Source: JAFALX01 sp050734185 (lineage in GTDB: Bacteria > Chloroflexota > Dormibacteria > Aeolococcales > Aeolococcaceae). From it: DNA of 47,711 nt. Within the stretch, counting starts at the first letter, position 1. Every line of letters begins with the position of its first letter. This document shows, piece after piece, positions 1-9,056 of the stretch. The stretch covers positions 1 to 47,711 of the forward strand of contig JBOHUE010000133.1 of assembly GCA_050734185.1 (NCBI GenBank). Reading direction: 5' to 3'. Under the pieces are notes generated by a model that worked only from the letters and a program-made list of their open reading frames with translations, searched no databases and had not been told where the DNA came from. The position numbers and the translations under genes were made by a program.

Positions 1-233
1 ACGTGGCCCCGTTCGACGCCATCGCCGTCGGCGCCGCCGCCCCGCGCCTGCCGGTCGCGCTCGCGCGTCAGCTGCGCGACGGCGGCCGGCTCGTCGTCCC
101 GATCGGTGGTGACGTCGACGGCGAGGAGCTGACCCGGCTGCGATTGATCGACGGCCGCTGGATCACCGAGAACCTCGGCCCCTGCCGCTTCGTGCCGCTC
201 ATCGGCGCCGACGCCTACGAGGTGCTCGACTGA
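1..233 (+). CDS. pcm: Protein-L-isoaspartate O-methyltransferase, C-terminal fragment
   Basis: This is the last ~77 residues of a gene that enters from the left edge, so its start lies outside the window. The family uses S-adenosylmethionine to methylate L-isoaspartyl residues in damaged cytosolic proteins. The visible part matches the end of the Rossmann fold: a segment DAIAVGAAAPRLP, then LARQLRDGGRLVVPIGG, as in the family pattern '(A/T)AAAPxxPxxLxxQLxxGGRLVxPxG', followed by the usual hydrophobic tail strand ending FVPLIGADAY. The SAM-binding motif itself is off the window. The gene ends 19 nt inside the opposing small gene (convergent overlap). The family call rests on this tail alone, so it is good but not certain. 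Confidence 0.8.
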   Translation, partial: VAPFDAIAVGAAAPRLPVALARQLRDGGRLVVPIGGDVDGEELTRLRLIDGRWITENLGPCRFVPLIGADAYEVLD

Positions 234-586
234 GCCACGCCCGCGGGCACGCGAAACATCCGCACCCGGGAGCCGGCGCCGGACCGTTCCACCGCCTGCG
301 AGCTCGCGTCGCCAAAGGTTGTGTCGAGCACCAGGCGCACGTCGGTCCCGTCCGGCGGGCGGTCGAGTGCGGTGCGCGAGACGGTGACCGCGTACTGATC
401 GACGCCATCGGGCCGGTTGGGGTAGCGCGCGCGTGTGAGGCTCACCCGCAGCCCGAGCTCAGTCAGGTCGCTCTGGTGCCGCCCCGCCTCGCGATCGCCC
501 GGCGGGCTGACAAAATCCTCGTCGGCGCGGCGCCGCAGGCCGCGCAACTCGGCCGCGTAGTCGTCGGGATCGTTGCTCGCGCCCAT
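215..586 (-). CDS. Small hypothetical protein, 123 aa
   Basis: I recognise no family. The product starts MGASNDPDDYAAELRGL, with a charged, probably helical N-terminal third. The rest looks like a beta-rich domain (RVSLTRARYPNRPDGVDQYAVTVS, then VRLVLDTTFG). There is no signal peptide, membrane segment or cysteine pattern. It lies between pcm (tail-to-tail overlap of 19 nt) and the dnaK promoter region (divergent, 123 nt from the dnaK start). Codon use in this frame is consistent with the neighbours, with GC-rich third positions, which supports a real gene. No function can be assigned. Confidence 0.5.
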   Translation of the reverse strand: MGASNDPDDYAAELRGLRRRADEDFVSPPGDREAGRHQSDLTELGLRVSLTRARYPNRPDGVDQYAVTVSRTALDRPPDGTDVRLVLDTTFGDASSQAVERSGAGSRVRMFRVPAGVAQSSTS

Positions 587-614
587 CGCCGTCCGAGCCT
601 AGCAGCGGGTGCCG

Positions 615-644
615 CTGACGTTTAGGCGTCCGGCAGCCTACGGT
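615..644 (+). promoter_or_regulatory. Possible sigma-70-type promoter of dnaK
   Basis: CTGACG (615-620) and TACGGT (639-644) are separated by 18 nt, about 65 nt ahead of the dnaK start. The match to TTGACA/TATAAT is only moderate. I saw no HrcA (CIRCE) or HspR (HAIR) inverted repeat between 587 and 709, so heat-shock control by those repressors is not visible here. Confidence 0.25.
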
Positions 645-709
645 ATCCACTCACCAGCGCCTCCATGGCGCTCCCCCATTCGCTCTCACATCCCAGGAGG
701 GACCATCCA

Positions 710-2620
710 ATGGCAAAAACCGTCGGCATCGATCTCGGCACCACGAACAGTGTGGTGGCGGTGATGGAAGGCGGAGAGCCAACAGTCATCGCCAACGCCG
801 AGGGCAGTCGCACCACGCCGTCGGTTGTCGCCTTCACGCGTACCGGCGAGCGCCTCGTGGGCACGCTGGCCCGCCGCCAGGCGGCGGTGAACCCGGAGAA
901 CACGATCTACTCGATCAAGCGGTTCATGGGCCGGCAGCTGTCCGAGGTCGGGACAGAGTCGAAGCAGGTGCCATACAAGGTCGTGGCCGGCAAGGACGGC
1001 CGCGTCGAAGTCGAGGTCACGGGCAAGGAGTACACGCCCGAGGAGATCTCGGCGATGACCCTGCAGAAGTTGAAGACCGACGCCGAGGCGTATCTCGGTG
1101 AGAAGGTCACCGAAGCGGTCATCACCGTTCCGGCGTACTTCAACGACGCACAGAGACAGGCGACCAAGAACGCGGGTCAGATCGCCGGACTCAATGTCCT
1201 GCGCATCATCAACGAGCCCACGGCGGCCGCGCTCGCCTACGGGCTCGACAAGAAGGAAAACGAGAAGATCCTCGTCTTCGACCTCGGCGGCGGGACGTTC
1301 GATGTCTCGATTCTCGAGGTGGGCGAAGGCGTCTTCGAGGTCAAGTCGACCAACGGTGACACGCACCTCGGCGGCGACGACTATGACCGTCGCATCGTCG
1401 ACTGGCTCGCGGACGAGTTCAAGCGTGATCAGGGCATCGACCTGCGCAACGATCGCCAGGCGCTGCAACGCCTCATCGAGGCCGCGGAGAAGGCGAAGGT
1501 CGAGCTGTCGCAGCGGCAGGAGACGGAGGTCAACCTTCCGTTCGTCACCGCCGACGCGTCGGGGCCGAAGCACCTTGCGCTCACGCTCTCGCGCAGCAAG
1601 TTCGAGCAACTGACCGAGGACCTCACCAACCGCACGCGCGCGCCGTTCGCGGCGGCCCTCAAGGATGCGGGCATGTCCGCGAGCGACCTCAACGAGGTCA
1701 TCCTCGTCGGTGGCTCGACACGCATGCCGGTGATCCAGGCGCTGGTGCAGGAGCTCACCGGAAAGGAGCCGCATCGAGGCGTCAATCCGGACGAGGTCGT
1801 GGCCATCGGCGCAGCAATCCAGGCCGGTGTGCTCAAGGGCGAGGTCAAGGACGTGCTGCTCCTCGACGTCACGCCGTTGTCGCTCGGCATCATGACCGAG
1901 GGCGAGGTCAACACCAAGCTCATCGATCGCAACACGACGATTCCGACGGCCAAGTCGCAAACCTTCTCGACGGCATCCGACAGCCAGCCGTCGGTGGAGA
2001 TTGTGGTGCTGCAAGGCGAGCGCCCGATGGCGCGGGACAACCGCATCCTCGGGACGTTCACCCTCGACGGCATTCCACCGGCGCCGCGCGGACTGCCGCA
2101 GATCGAGGTCACCTTCGACATCGACGCCAACGGCATCCTCAACGTCGGCGCCAAGGACCGCGGCACCGGCAAGGAGAACAAGGTCACGATCACCGGCTCG
2201 ACCACCTTGAACAAGGACGAGGTGGATCGCATGGTGCGCGAGGCCGAGTCGCACGCGCAGGAGGACCGCGAACGCTCGCAGACGGTGGAGGTGCGCAACC
2301 GCGCCGACCATGTTGCGTACCAGGCGGAGAAGGCACTCGTCGACGCCGGGGACAAGGTGCCCGCGGACGTGCGCACGGACATCGAGACCAAGGTCAAGGC
2401 AGTTCGTGACGCAATTGCCGCAAACGACGGCGACGCCATCCAGCGCGCGCATGACGATCTGCAGGCGTCCATCCAGAAGATCGGCGAGGCTGTCTACGCG
2501 CAGTCGCAGGCCGGTGGCGAAGGCGGGCAGTCGGGCAACGGCAACGGCACGCCGCCCGAGCAGGGCAGCGGGGCGCAGAGCGGCGACGACGTCGTCGACG
2601 CCGAGTTCAAAGAGGTTTAG
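710..2620 (+). CDS. dnaK: Molecular chaperone DnaK (Hsp70)
   Basis: This is the ATP-dependent Hsp70 chaperone of the cytosol, 636 aa, the normal length. The first start codon in frame (665) would add 15 residues. The ATG at 710 is preferred because AGGAGG lies at 695-700 and the protein then begins MAKTVGIDLGTTNS, the exact family start. Visible features are phosphate-1 loop GIDLGTTNSVVAV, NEPTAAALAYGLD, phosphate-2 DLGGGTFDVSIL, the adenosine motif VGGSTRMPVIQ, the interdomain linker DVLLLDVTPLSLGI, the substrate-binding beta domain and an alpha lid. The C-terminus is Gly/Asn/Gln-rich and ends DDVVDAEFKEV, the conserved tail that recruits co-chaperones. No grpE, dnaJ or hrcA is adjacent, and the gene is followed directly by a terminator, so it appears to be monocistronic. 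Confidence 0.98.
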   Translation: MAKTVGIDLGTTNSVVAVMEGGEPTVIANAEGSRTTPSVVAFTRTGERLVGTLARRQAAVNPENTIYSIKRFMGRQLSEVGTESKQVPYKVVAGKDGRVEVEVTGKEYTPEEISAMTLQKLKTDAEAYLGEKVTEAVITVPAYFNDAQRQATKNAGQIAGLNVLRIINEPTAAALAYGLDKKENEKILVFDLGGGTFDVSILEVGEGVFEVKSTNGDTHLGGDDYDRRIVDWLADEFKRDQGIDLRNDRQALQRLIEAAEKAKVELSQRQETEVNLPFVTADASGPKHLALTLSRSKFEQLTEDLTNRTRAPFAAALKDAGMSASDLNEVILVGGSTRMPVIQALVQELTGKEPHRGVNPDEVVAIGAAIQAGVLKGEVKDVLLLDVTPLSLGIMTEGEVNTKLIDRNTTIPTAKSQTFSTASDSQPSVEIVVLQGERPMARDNRILGTFTLDGIPPAPRGLPQIEVTFDIDANGILNVGAKDRGTGKENKVTITGSTTLNKDEVDRMVREAESHAQEDRERSQTVEVRNRADHVAYQAEKALVDAGDKVPADVRTDIETKVKAVRDAIAANDGDAIQRAHDDLQASIQKIGEAVYAQSQAGGEGGQSGNGNGTPPEQGSGAQSGDDVVDAEFKEV

Positions 2621-2631
2621 CCGCAGAATCG

Positions 2632-2670
2632 AAGCCGGCCGGGACGAGGTGAACTCGTCCTCGCCGGCTT
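2632..2670 (+). terminator. Strong hairpin terminator after dnaK
   Basis: The sequence forms AAGCCGGC-cg-GGACGAG, a short loop, then CTCGTCC-tc-GCCGGCTT. That gives two perfectly paired blocks (8 and 7 bp) separated by a small internal mismatch, starting 12 nt after the dnaK stop. No long U run follows, as is common in GC-rich genomes. It also lies 49 nt beyond the end of the converging lipoprotein gene, so it may stop transcription from both sides. Confidence 0.65.
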
Positions 2671-2718
2671 CGTGCATTCTTGGCGTGGCACCGATGTCAA
2701 CGCGCCAAGAACGCGCTG

Positions 2719-4023
2719 CTAGTACAGGATCGCGACCAGGTGACCCAGCGCCGCAGGCAGGTCGCGCACCGCGCCGCTCGAGACGTTGAGCACATGCGTG
2801 GTGACAACGTCGGATGTGCTGTTGCCGGCGCTGCTCTCGTAGACCAGGTTTCCGTCCGATGTCCAGCCGAGAGCATCCATCACCCGCTGACCCGACGGCG
2901 CGGGCGGATTCTGTACCACCTTCCCGGTCGCGGCATCCACGACGATCACGCGTGGAACGTTCGTGAAGGGTTCCCCTGACGAGAGCGCGATCTTCGTCCC
3001 GTCCGGCGACCAGAGCACCGGCGACCACGACGGGCCGAGCGCGACGTTGCTGACGTCGGTGGCGAGCATCGTGTCCGTCGAGGTGCTCAGACTGTATTCG
3101 TGGGCCATGGTGGTCTGACGACCCCCTGAAACTCCGAACGTGTCGTAGACGGCGGCGGTACCGTCGAGCGATGCGAAGACGCGGAGCGGGCCGCTGGCCG
3201 CACCCGACGGCGGCTTCTGCGGCAGCGCGGCGTCGTTGACCGACTGCGGCAGCAGGCGAGCATTCCACGTGGCCGTGCTTGTGTTCATCACGACGGTGCT
3301 CAAGCCCGCGAACTGATGCCCGCCCAGCGTCGTGTTGGCCGCGATGAAGGAGAGCTGCTGTCCGTCCGCTGACAGGCCGTCGAGCTGCAGCGTGAAGTAC
3401 AGCGATGACGAGAGCGGCTCGGCGGTGAGCAGGGTCGTCATCTGCCCGCTGGCGAGGTCGACACGGTCGATGTCGACGTGATCGGAGGCGGCAACCGTCG
3501 CGAACAGCTGGCCGTTGGTGACGAATATTGCGCGCGCGTTGCCGGGCACCGGTGCCGCCTGGGTGAGGAATGTCGTGACCGCCGCGCCGGCGGCGGCCGG
3601 GTGAACGCTGCCGTCCTTCGTCAGCACCGCATACGCCGTCGACGGGGTGCGCGACGGCACGTTCACGGGTTGCGGCTGGCTGCTCGACAGCACCGACGAG
3701 CTGATCCCGCTCCAGTTGTGACCGTCGGTGACCGGGATGAAGAAGCTCGGATCCTGCCGGCCGGCTGAGACGGTGGTGATCGCCGATCCGTCCGTCCTCG
3801 TCCAGCTGAGCGTGTTCCGGTCGCCGGCGGCCGGACTTGCGGCTATCACAGGCGCCGACGCGAACAGCAGCTGCGATGGCGCCGGCGGCTGCGGCGTCGC
3901 GGAGGGCGAGCTCGGGGCCGATGCCGAGGCCGACGCCGCGGGCGTCGCCGTCGGTTGCGACGAGCCGCACGCGCCGAGCAGCAACAGCAGCGGCAGCGCG
4001 CCGGTGACCCTCCCTCGAGACAT
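2719..4023 (-). CDS. Secreted lipoprotein, probable beta-propeller (TolB/WD40-like)
   Basis: 434 aa. The N-terminus has a lipoprotein signal: MSRGR, a Leu-rich core, and lipobox L-G-A-C with the lipidated Cys at residue 19. A Ser/Ala/Pro/Thr-rich linker of about 40 residues follows, as is usual for lipoproteins displayed outside the membrane. The remainder consists of repeated beta-strand units of the type 'xxLSWTRTDGS', 'VLWSPDGTKIALSSG', 'GWTSDGNLVYES' and 'DGLSADGQQLSFIA'. The SPDGTKIA/SADGQQLS/TSDGNLVY pattern is typical of TolB-like or WD40-like propeller blades, so a propeller with several blades is likely. The ligand is unknown. The gene lies 40 nt downstream of the four-helix membrane protein and is probably co-transcribed with it. 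Confidence 0.75.
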   Translation of the reverse strand: MSRGRVTGALPLLLLLGACGSSQPTATPAASASASAPSSPSATPQPPAPSQLLFASAPVIAASPAAGDRNTLSWTRTDGSAITTVSAGRQDPSFFIPVTDGHNWSGISSSVLSSSQPQPVNVPSRTPSTAYAVLTKDGSVHPAAAGAAVTTFLTQAAPVPGNARAIFVTNGQLFATVAASDHVDIDRVDLASGQMTTLLTAEPLSSSLYFTLQLDGLSADGQQLSFIAANTTLGGHQFAGLSTVVMNTSTATWNARLLPQSVNDAALPQKPPSGAASGPLRVFASLDGTAAVYDTFGVSGGRQTTMAHEYSLSTSTDTMLATDVSNVALGPSWSPVLWSPDGTKIALSSGEPFTNVPRVIVVDAATGKVVQNPPAPSGQRVMDALGWTSDGNLVYESSAGNSTSDVVTTHVLNVSSGAVRDLPAALGHLVAILY

Positions 4024-4063
4024 CAGGACGGACGGTACTCGCTCAGCTCGATGAGGTAGGTGG

Positions 4064-4639
4064 TCAGTGCCGCACGCCCGGTCCGCCGAGTGACGGCGGC
4101 AGCGGGGGCTGGCCTCCTGCTGCCGGGCCCGGCGGCAGCCCGCCGACGCTTGTCGTCGGTCCCCGAGTTCGCCGGACCGTGCGGCGAAAGATCCCCTGCA
4201 GCACGATCGGGATCAGCACCGCGCCGATCCCGGTGATGAAGGTGATCCCGTTGGGCAGCGACGCCTCGCTCGACAGTCCGAGATAGCAGAACAGCGCGGT
4301 GAGAAACGCGGCGATGATGACGATGAGCATGCCGCCGACAAGCACCAGCTCCTGATTGCGCTCGCTCACCAGTGAGTGGCCGGGGCGCCGGCGCTGGAAC
4401 GTCCGATAGATGTTCAGTGCGGCCCACGAGTTGAGGAGCAGGCCGCTGACGAACGCGAGGATCGAGATGCCCCAGCGGAAGGAGGCGAGGTTCTTGACGA
4501 TGAACACTGAGATGTTCACGGCGATCAGCCCGACGGGGGTCAGCGCGCCGATGATGGGAATGGTCCATCGCTTCAGGAACGGGAGCAGCCCGTGGCCATC
4601 GTCGGATGGCTCTGGCACGACTCGATCGAGGTGGCGCAT
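4064..4639 (-). CDS. Four-helix integral membrane protein, 191 aa
   Basis: The frame is open much further upstream, but only inside the lhr gene, so I place the start at the ATG at 4639 (MRHLDRVVPEPSDDGHG). Four clear membrane helices follow: IPIIGALTPVGLIAVNISVF, a second around FVSGLLLNSWAALNIY, a third around LVGGMLIVIIAAFLTALFCY and a fourth around FITGIGAVLIPIVLQGIF. Between helices 2 and 3 is a charged cytosolic loop (YRTFQRRRPGHSLVSERNQE). The C-terminal ~30 residues are Gly/Pro-rich. No family is recognised. No clear ribosome-binding site precedes the start. It appears to form a pair with the downstream lipoprotein, so an envelope role is likely. Confidence 0.7.
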   Translation of the reverse strand: MRHLDRVVPEPSDDGHGLLPFLKRWTIPIIGALTPVGLIAVNISVFIVKNLASFRWGISILAFVSGLLLNSWAALNIYRTFQRRRPGHSLVSERNQELVLVGGMLIVIIAAFLTALFCYLGLSSEASLPNGITFITGIGAVLIPIVLQGIFRRTVRRTRGPTTSVGGLPPGPAAGGQPPLPPSLGGPGVRH

Positions 4640-4730
4640 GCCGTAAGGGTACGAGCCTGCCCGGCCCTCCGCGAGCGCGATGGCGAGCGAAGGAAGCGTT
4701 ATCGGCTCATTAACTCGCTGTTCACAGTCC

Positions 4731-4739
4731 TGTGGACAA
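4731..4739 (-). promoter_or_regulatory. Single DnaA-box-like sequence (TTGTCCACA on the minus strand)
   Basis: TGTGGACAA on the plus strand is a perfect match to the high-GC DnaA box TTGTCCACA. It lies between lhr and the four-helix protein gene, with an imperfect copy (TGTTCACAG) just before it. There is no cluster of boxes, no AT-rich unwinding region and no dnaA or dnaN nearby, so this is not an origin; it may be a single titration or regulatory site or chance. Confidence 0.25.
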
Positions 4740-4755
4740 TGTGCGTTCGCGGCGG

Positions 4756-7700
4756 CTACTGAGACGCGGCAGCGAGCACGACGTCGCGAAACTCCCGCTC
4801 CGACGGCACGACGAGCCCGTCGCAATAGGTGACCGTGTTGGTGCGAATTGCGGGCACGCGAGCTCCCGGCAGCACGATGCCGGCGAGGTTGAGGGGATCG
4901 GTGGCATTGATCGTGATCGTCTCGCCGTCGCGGTCGGCGCGACGCACGCGTCGCAGCGCGTCCACCGCTTCGGGAAGCGCGAACTGCTCGCCGGCGAAGC
5001 CGTTGACGAACCGGCCCCCGCGAACGATGCCGCGCGCCTCGAGCCGGCGCAGGGCCCAGAGAATGTCGCGCCAGGGGATCGCGAGCGTCTCCCGTACCAG
5101 CAGGTCGCGGAAGACGACGCCCCAGCGCACCAGGAGCTGTTCGGCGACCGCCTCGGCAAGCTCGTCCTTGTCTCCGACCGGCAGTGCCTCCGGCACGAGC
5201 GACCAGCGTCCCTCGCCGGACGAGAGCGCCGCAACGCCGCGACGCAGGCCGCGCCGTCGTGCCTGCGGGCCGGACCACCGCCGCCCCACGAGCAGCCCGC
5301 GCACGGCGGCGAAGCCGTCGGCGGTGACCAGCCCGCGCGCGACGCCGTCCCACAGGCCGGCCTCGACATCGGACGGCAGGCGACGAGAAACCGATGCGAT
5401 GTCGCTGGTGAAGAGAGCGCCGTACTCGCGCAGCGCGTTGAGCACGTCCCGGGCTGCACCGCTGCTCGGCTCCACCGGTCGCGCGTCGCCGCGGACCGCC
5501 TGAAGCAACCACGGGATGTCGCTGCGCATCAGCAGCGTCACCGGCGTCGCCCGCGATGGGAACGCGCTGCTGCGTGCGGCCGCCTCGTCATCCGATGTGT
5601 CACGCACGCGCAGCCGCGACCAGGCCGCTTCGCCGGACAGACAGAGCTGATCCAGCCAGGCAGCGTGATACCCGCTGACGCGGCGCGGGAGAATGTCCGA
5701 CTCCCACGCCCCGACGGGGATCTCGAACCCCTGCAGCTGCGCGATCGTGGCGGCCAGTCCCGATCTTCCCTCGCGCTGTGTGTCCGCCGCCACACGCTGC
5801 CAGCGAAGCAGGAAGCGCATGAAGTCCTGCGCCGTCACCGGTTCGATCTCGCGACGGAGGCGGTGCTGCGTGTACGTGTGAATGCGGATGAGCAGCCGCC
5901 GCGCACACCACTGCTCGCCCTCGAGCGCAGGGTCGAAGCTTCCGCGTATCGCCGAGCCGTCGCCCTCGAGCCGCGCCAGGGCGATGATCACGTCGGCCTC
6001 GGACGCGGTGGTCAGGCCGGCAAGCAGCGCCGCCGTGGTGGGACCGACGAGCTCGAGGTGACCGCGCACCATGCGCGCGGCGAGCACGTCGCTTGCGTCC
6101 GGGTCTGCGCCGGGCACGTCGAACCGCGCGTCGGAATCCCACTCCGCGCCGGGCAGCAGTGCTTCGACACCGGCGCGATTCTCGGCAGCGCACCAGAGCA
6201 ACGCGCCGCCGTGTCGCAGCGCCACGGCGCGCCGTGACTCGGCGAGCTCATCGAAGACGTCCTGCCACGGAGTGTGCGCACGCAGCACCACGGTGGCGAG
6301 CAACAGGTCGTGCAGCTCGTCCGCGTCGCGCGGGTCGGGCGCGACCTCGCCTCGAACTCTCGTGATCGCCTCGGGGTCGAGCGCGGCGAGGTCGTGCGCA
6401 TCGACGGGCAACCCACGGCGGAGCGAGATCGACCGCGAGCGGCGCTCCTCGAGCGGCGCGTCGTCGAGGAACGTGTACGGCTGGCTGTTGATGATCTCGT
6501 GTGCGAGCACCGACGGCTCGGTTGTGTCGCGCGCGGTGACCGTCACGGCGCCCCGCTCGATCGCCGCCACGAGCTCGCGCAGCCCGTCGACATCCATCGC
6601 CTCGTGCAGGCAGTCGTACATCGTCTGCTCGACGAGCACGTGATCCGGGATCTCGATCGGTCCGGTGGGATTCTCGTTCTGACACGCGACGAGCGCGGGA
6701 AAGACAGCGGCCATCACGTCGTCGGCCTCGAGGCGCTGCAGCGGCGCCGGGTTCTTGCGTCCGCCCTTGAAGCGCAGCACGGCGAGCGCGCGGTTGAGGT
6801 TCCAGCGCCAGCGCACCTGGAACATCGGCGCGAACAGCGCGGCGCGACGCAACACCTCCTCCACGGTGCGCGAGGAGAGGAACTTCGGCACGTCTTCAAG
6901 CGGCACGCTGTGCTGCGGTCCGAGCGAGAGAAGCACGCTGTTGTCACTCGCCGCCGCCTGCAGCTCGAAGTCGTAGGTGGCGCAGAAGCGCTTGCGCAGT
7001 GCTAGTCCGAGCGCGCGGTTGATCCGCGCGCCGAGCGGCGCATGCACGACCAGCTGCATGCCGCCGCTGTCGTCGAAGAAGCGCTCGAGGATGAGGCGAT
7101 CGTTGGTGGGCAAATGGCCAAGCGCGGCGCGTCCCGCGGCGAGGTACTGGACCATCAGTGCGGCGACCTCATTGTCGACGCCGCAGCGCGACTCGACGAG
7201 GCTGATGGCCCCGTCGGCGTTGCCCTGGGCGAGCAACGCGTCGATGTCGCGGCGCAAGGCAGACACCTCTTCGGACAGCTCGCGCGTGCGCCCCGGCGCC
7301 TCACCGAGCCAGAACGGCACCGACGGCGGCGCTCCGTTGGCGTCGACGACTCGCACGGTCCCCGAGCTGACCCGCGTGATCTTCCACGAGGTGCTGCCGA
7401 GCAGGAAGATGTCGCCCGCCATCGACTCGATGGCCCAGTCCTCGTTGACCGTGCCAATGAATGTGTCGTCCGGCTCTGCGACGACTCGGTAGTCACCGGT
7501 CTCCGGGATGGCGCCGCCCGACGTCAGCGCCGCGAGCCGCGCGCCGCGACGTCCGTGCAGCTCGCCGTTGACACGGTCGCGATGCAGATATGCGGCGACC
7601 CGCCCGCGACCCGTGGCGATGCCGTCCGACTGCAACGCCACGATGCGATCGAACTCCTCGCGCCGCAGCGACTCATACGGCGCGGCGCGGCGCATCAGCG

Positions 7701-8982
7701 CGAAGAGGTCGTCCTCGCGCCAGCGGTCGGCCGCGCACTCGGCAACGACCTGCTGCGCCAGGATGTCGAGCGGCGCGACCGGCGGCTGCAGCGCGTCGAG
7801 CTTGCCTGCACGCACCGCTGCGAGCAGCGCGCAGCACTCCACGAGCTCATCCCGAGTCAGCGGATACAGGCGCCCCTTGGGCGTGCCACCGCGACTGTGC
7901 CCCGAGCGGCCGACGCGCTGCAGAAACGTGGCGATGCTCCGCGGCGATGCGATCTGGCACACGAGCTCGATGGGTCCGATGTCGATGCCCAGCTCCAGCG
8001 ACGCGGTGGCGACCAGGGCGCGCAGCTCGCCGGCGCGCAGCCGGGTCTCGACGCGCAGACGCCGATCCTTCGAAAGGCTGCCGTGATGCGCGGCAACGAC
8101 GTCGTCTCCCAGCCGTTCCGCCAGCAGATGCGCCACCCGCTCCGACAGCCGCCGCGTGTTGACGAAGACGAGCGTCGTGCGGTGCTTGCGCACGTGCTCG
8201 GCGATGCGATCGAGAACGTCCGCCATCTGCTCTCGCGACGCCACCGCCCCGAGCTCCTCCTCGGGCAGCTCGATGGCGAGATCGAGCTCGCGCTGATGGC
8301 CGGTGTCGACGATGGCGCAGTCACCGCCGGCCGCGCCGACGAGGAAATGCGCAATGGTCTCAATGGGTCGCTGCGTCGCCGAGAGACCGATACGCTGCGG
8401 CGGCGCTGGACAGAGGTGGGCGAGCCGCTCCAGAGTCAGCGCCAGGTGGGACCCCCGCTTGTCCCGTGCGACGGCGTGGATTTCGTCGACGATGACCGTG
8501 CGAACCGTGCGCAGCATCGCCCGCGTGCGCTCGGCGGTGACCAGAAGGTACAGGGATTCAGGGGTGGTGACCAGGATGTTGGGTGGACGGCGCACCATGG
8601 CGGCGCGCACAGACGGCGGGGTGTCGCCCGTGCGCACCTCTGCACGGAGCGTGACCGGCGCATGGCCCAGCCGCGCCGCGACCGCCGCGATCTCGCGCAG
8701 CGGCCACTCCAGGTTCCGCTGTATGTCGACGGCCAGCGCCTTCAACGGCGACACGTACACCACCTGTGTGGCGCCCTCGACGTCCTCTCCCTCCTCCGCG
8801 GCGATGTACAGCGCATTGATAGAGGCGAGGAATCCGGCGAGCGTCTTTCCGGACCCGGTGGGAGCGGCGATCAGCGTGTGCTCACCCGCGGCGATGTGGG
8901 GCCAGCCCTCGGCCTGCGCCGGCGTCGGTCCCTCGGGAAATCGCTCCTCGAACCAGGTGGCAACCGCGGGATGAAACCGCAC
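4756..8982 (-). CDS. lhr: Lhr-type ATP-dependent helicase, 1408 aa
   Basis: This is a very large superfamily-2 helicase of the Lhr group. These are 3'-5' DNA/RNA:DNA-unwinding motors linked to DNA repair in Actinobacteria and E. coli. The N-terminal ~800 residues are the Lhr core: Walker A APTGSGKT (residues ~40-47), DEIH box (~168), LSATQRP, VFVNTRRLSERVAHL, TASLELGIDIG and motif VI QRVGRSGHS, followed by the winged-helix and beta-barrel segments. The remaining ~600 residues match the Lhr C-terminal module (FDVPGADPDASDVLAARMVRG and beyond), which is present only in full-length Lhr. Full-length Lhr is usually about 1400-1550 aa, so this copy is intact. A LexA-like operator lies 19-32 nt upstream of the start, suggesting SOS control. 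The gene stands alone and is divergent from the glycosidase gene. Confidence 0.95.
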   Translation of the reverse strand: MRFHPAVATWFEERFPEGPTPAQAEGWPHIAAGEHTLIAAPTGSGKTLAGFLASINALYIAAEEGEDVEGATQVVYVSPLKALAVDIQRNLEWPLREIAAVAARLGHAPVTLRAEVRTGDTPPSVRAAMVRRPPNILVTTPESLYLLVTAERTRAMLRTVRTVIVDEIHAVARDKRGSHLALTLERLAHLCPAPPQRIGLSATQRPIETIAHFLVGAAGGDCAIVDTGHQRELDLAIELPEEELGAVASREQMADVLDRIAEHVRKHRTTLVFVNTRRLSERVAHLLAERLGDDVVAAHHGSLSKDRRLRVETRLRAGELRALVATASLELGIDIGPIELVCQIASPRSIATFLQRVGRSGHSRGGTPKGRLYPLTRDELVECCALLAAVRAGKLDALQPPVAPLDILAQQVVAECAADRWREDDLFALMRRAAPYESLRREEFDRIVALQSDGIATGRGRVAAYLHRDRVNGELHGRRGARLAALTSGGAIPETGDYRVVAEPDDTFIGTVNEDWAIESMAGDIFLLGSTSWKITRVSSGTVRVVDANGAPPSVPFWLGEAPGRTRELSEEVSALRRDIDALLAQGNADGAISLVESRCGVDNEVAALMVQYLAAGRAALGHLPTNDRLILERFFDDSGGMQLVVHAPLGARINRALGLALRKRFCATYDFELQAAASDNSVLLSLGPQHSVPLEDVPKFLSSRTVEEVLRRAALFAPMFQVRWRWNLNRALAVLRFKGGRKNPAPLQRLEADDVMAAVFPALVACQNENPTGPIEIPDHVLVEQTMYDCLHEAMDVDGLRELVAAIERGAVTVTARDTTEPSVLAHEIINSQPYTFLDDAPLEERRSRSISLRRGLPVDAHDLAALDPEAITRVRGEVAPDPRDADELHDLLLATVVLRAHTPWQDVFDELAESRRAVALRHGGALLWCAAENRAGVEALLPGAEWDSDARFDVPGADPDASDVLAARMVRGHLELVGPTTAALLAGLTTASEADVIIALARLEGDGSAIRGSFDPALEGEQWCARRLLIRIHTYTQHRLRREIEPVTAQDFMRFLLRWQRVAADTQREGRSGLAATIAQLQGFEIPVGAWESDILPRRVSGYHAAWLDQLCLSGEAAWSRLRVRDTSDDEAAARSSAFPSRATPVTLLMRSDIPWLLQAVRGDARPVEPSSGAARDVLNALREYGALFTSDIASVSRRLPSDVEAGLWDGVARGLVTADGFAAVRGLLVGRRWSGPQARRRGLRRGVAALSSGEGRWSLVPEALPVGDKDELAEAVAEQLLVRWGVVFRDLLVRETLAIPWRDILWALRRLEARGIVRGGRFVNGFAGEQFALPEAVDALRRVRRADRDGETITINATDPLNLAGIVLPGARVPAIRTNTVTYCDGLVVPSEREFRDVVLAAASQ

Positions 8983-9000
8983 CAGATCAGTATGCCGAAA

Positions 9001-9014
9001 CGAACGCCTGTTCG
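9001..9014. promoter_or_regulatory. LexA-like SOS operator upstream of lhr
   Basis: CGAACGCCTGTTCG is a perfect CGAAC-N4-GTTCG palindrome, the core of the LexA box of Gram-positive and actinobacterial type. On the minus strand a -10-like CATACT lies between it and the lhr start at 8982, so a bound repressor would block the promoter. It also lies upstream of the divergent glycosidase gene (start 9057). Confidence 0.6.
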
Positions 9015-9056
9015 TGGTACAGACACCCCTGGTTCGGGTGTTCGAGCAGCGCTGAA

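Noticed and set aside
686..3970. Minus-strand open frame of 1094 codons opposite dnaK
   Set aside because: It is a shadow of dnaK and the lipoprotein gene; the translation is Arg/Leu/His-rich without domains, and dnaK is certain.
4640..4755. Replication origin near the DnaA-like box
   Set aside because: Only one good box, no AT-rich region and no dnaA, dnaN or parAB genes nearby.
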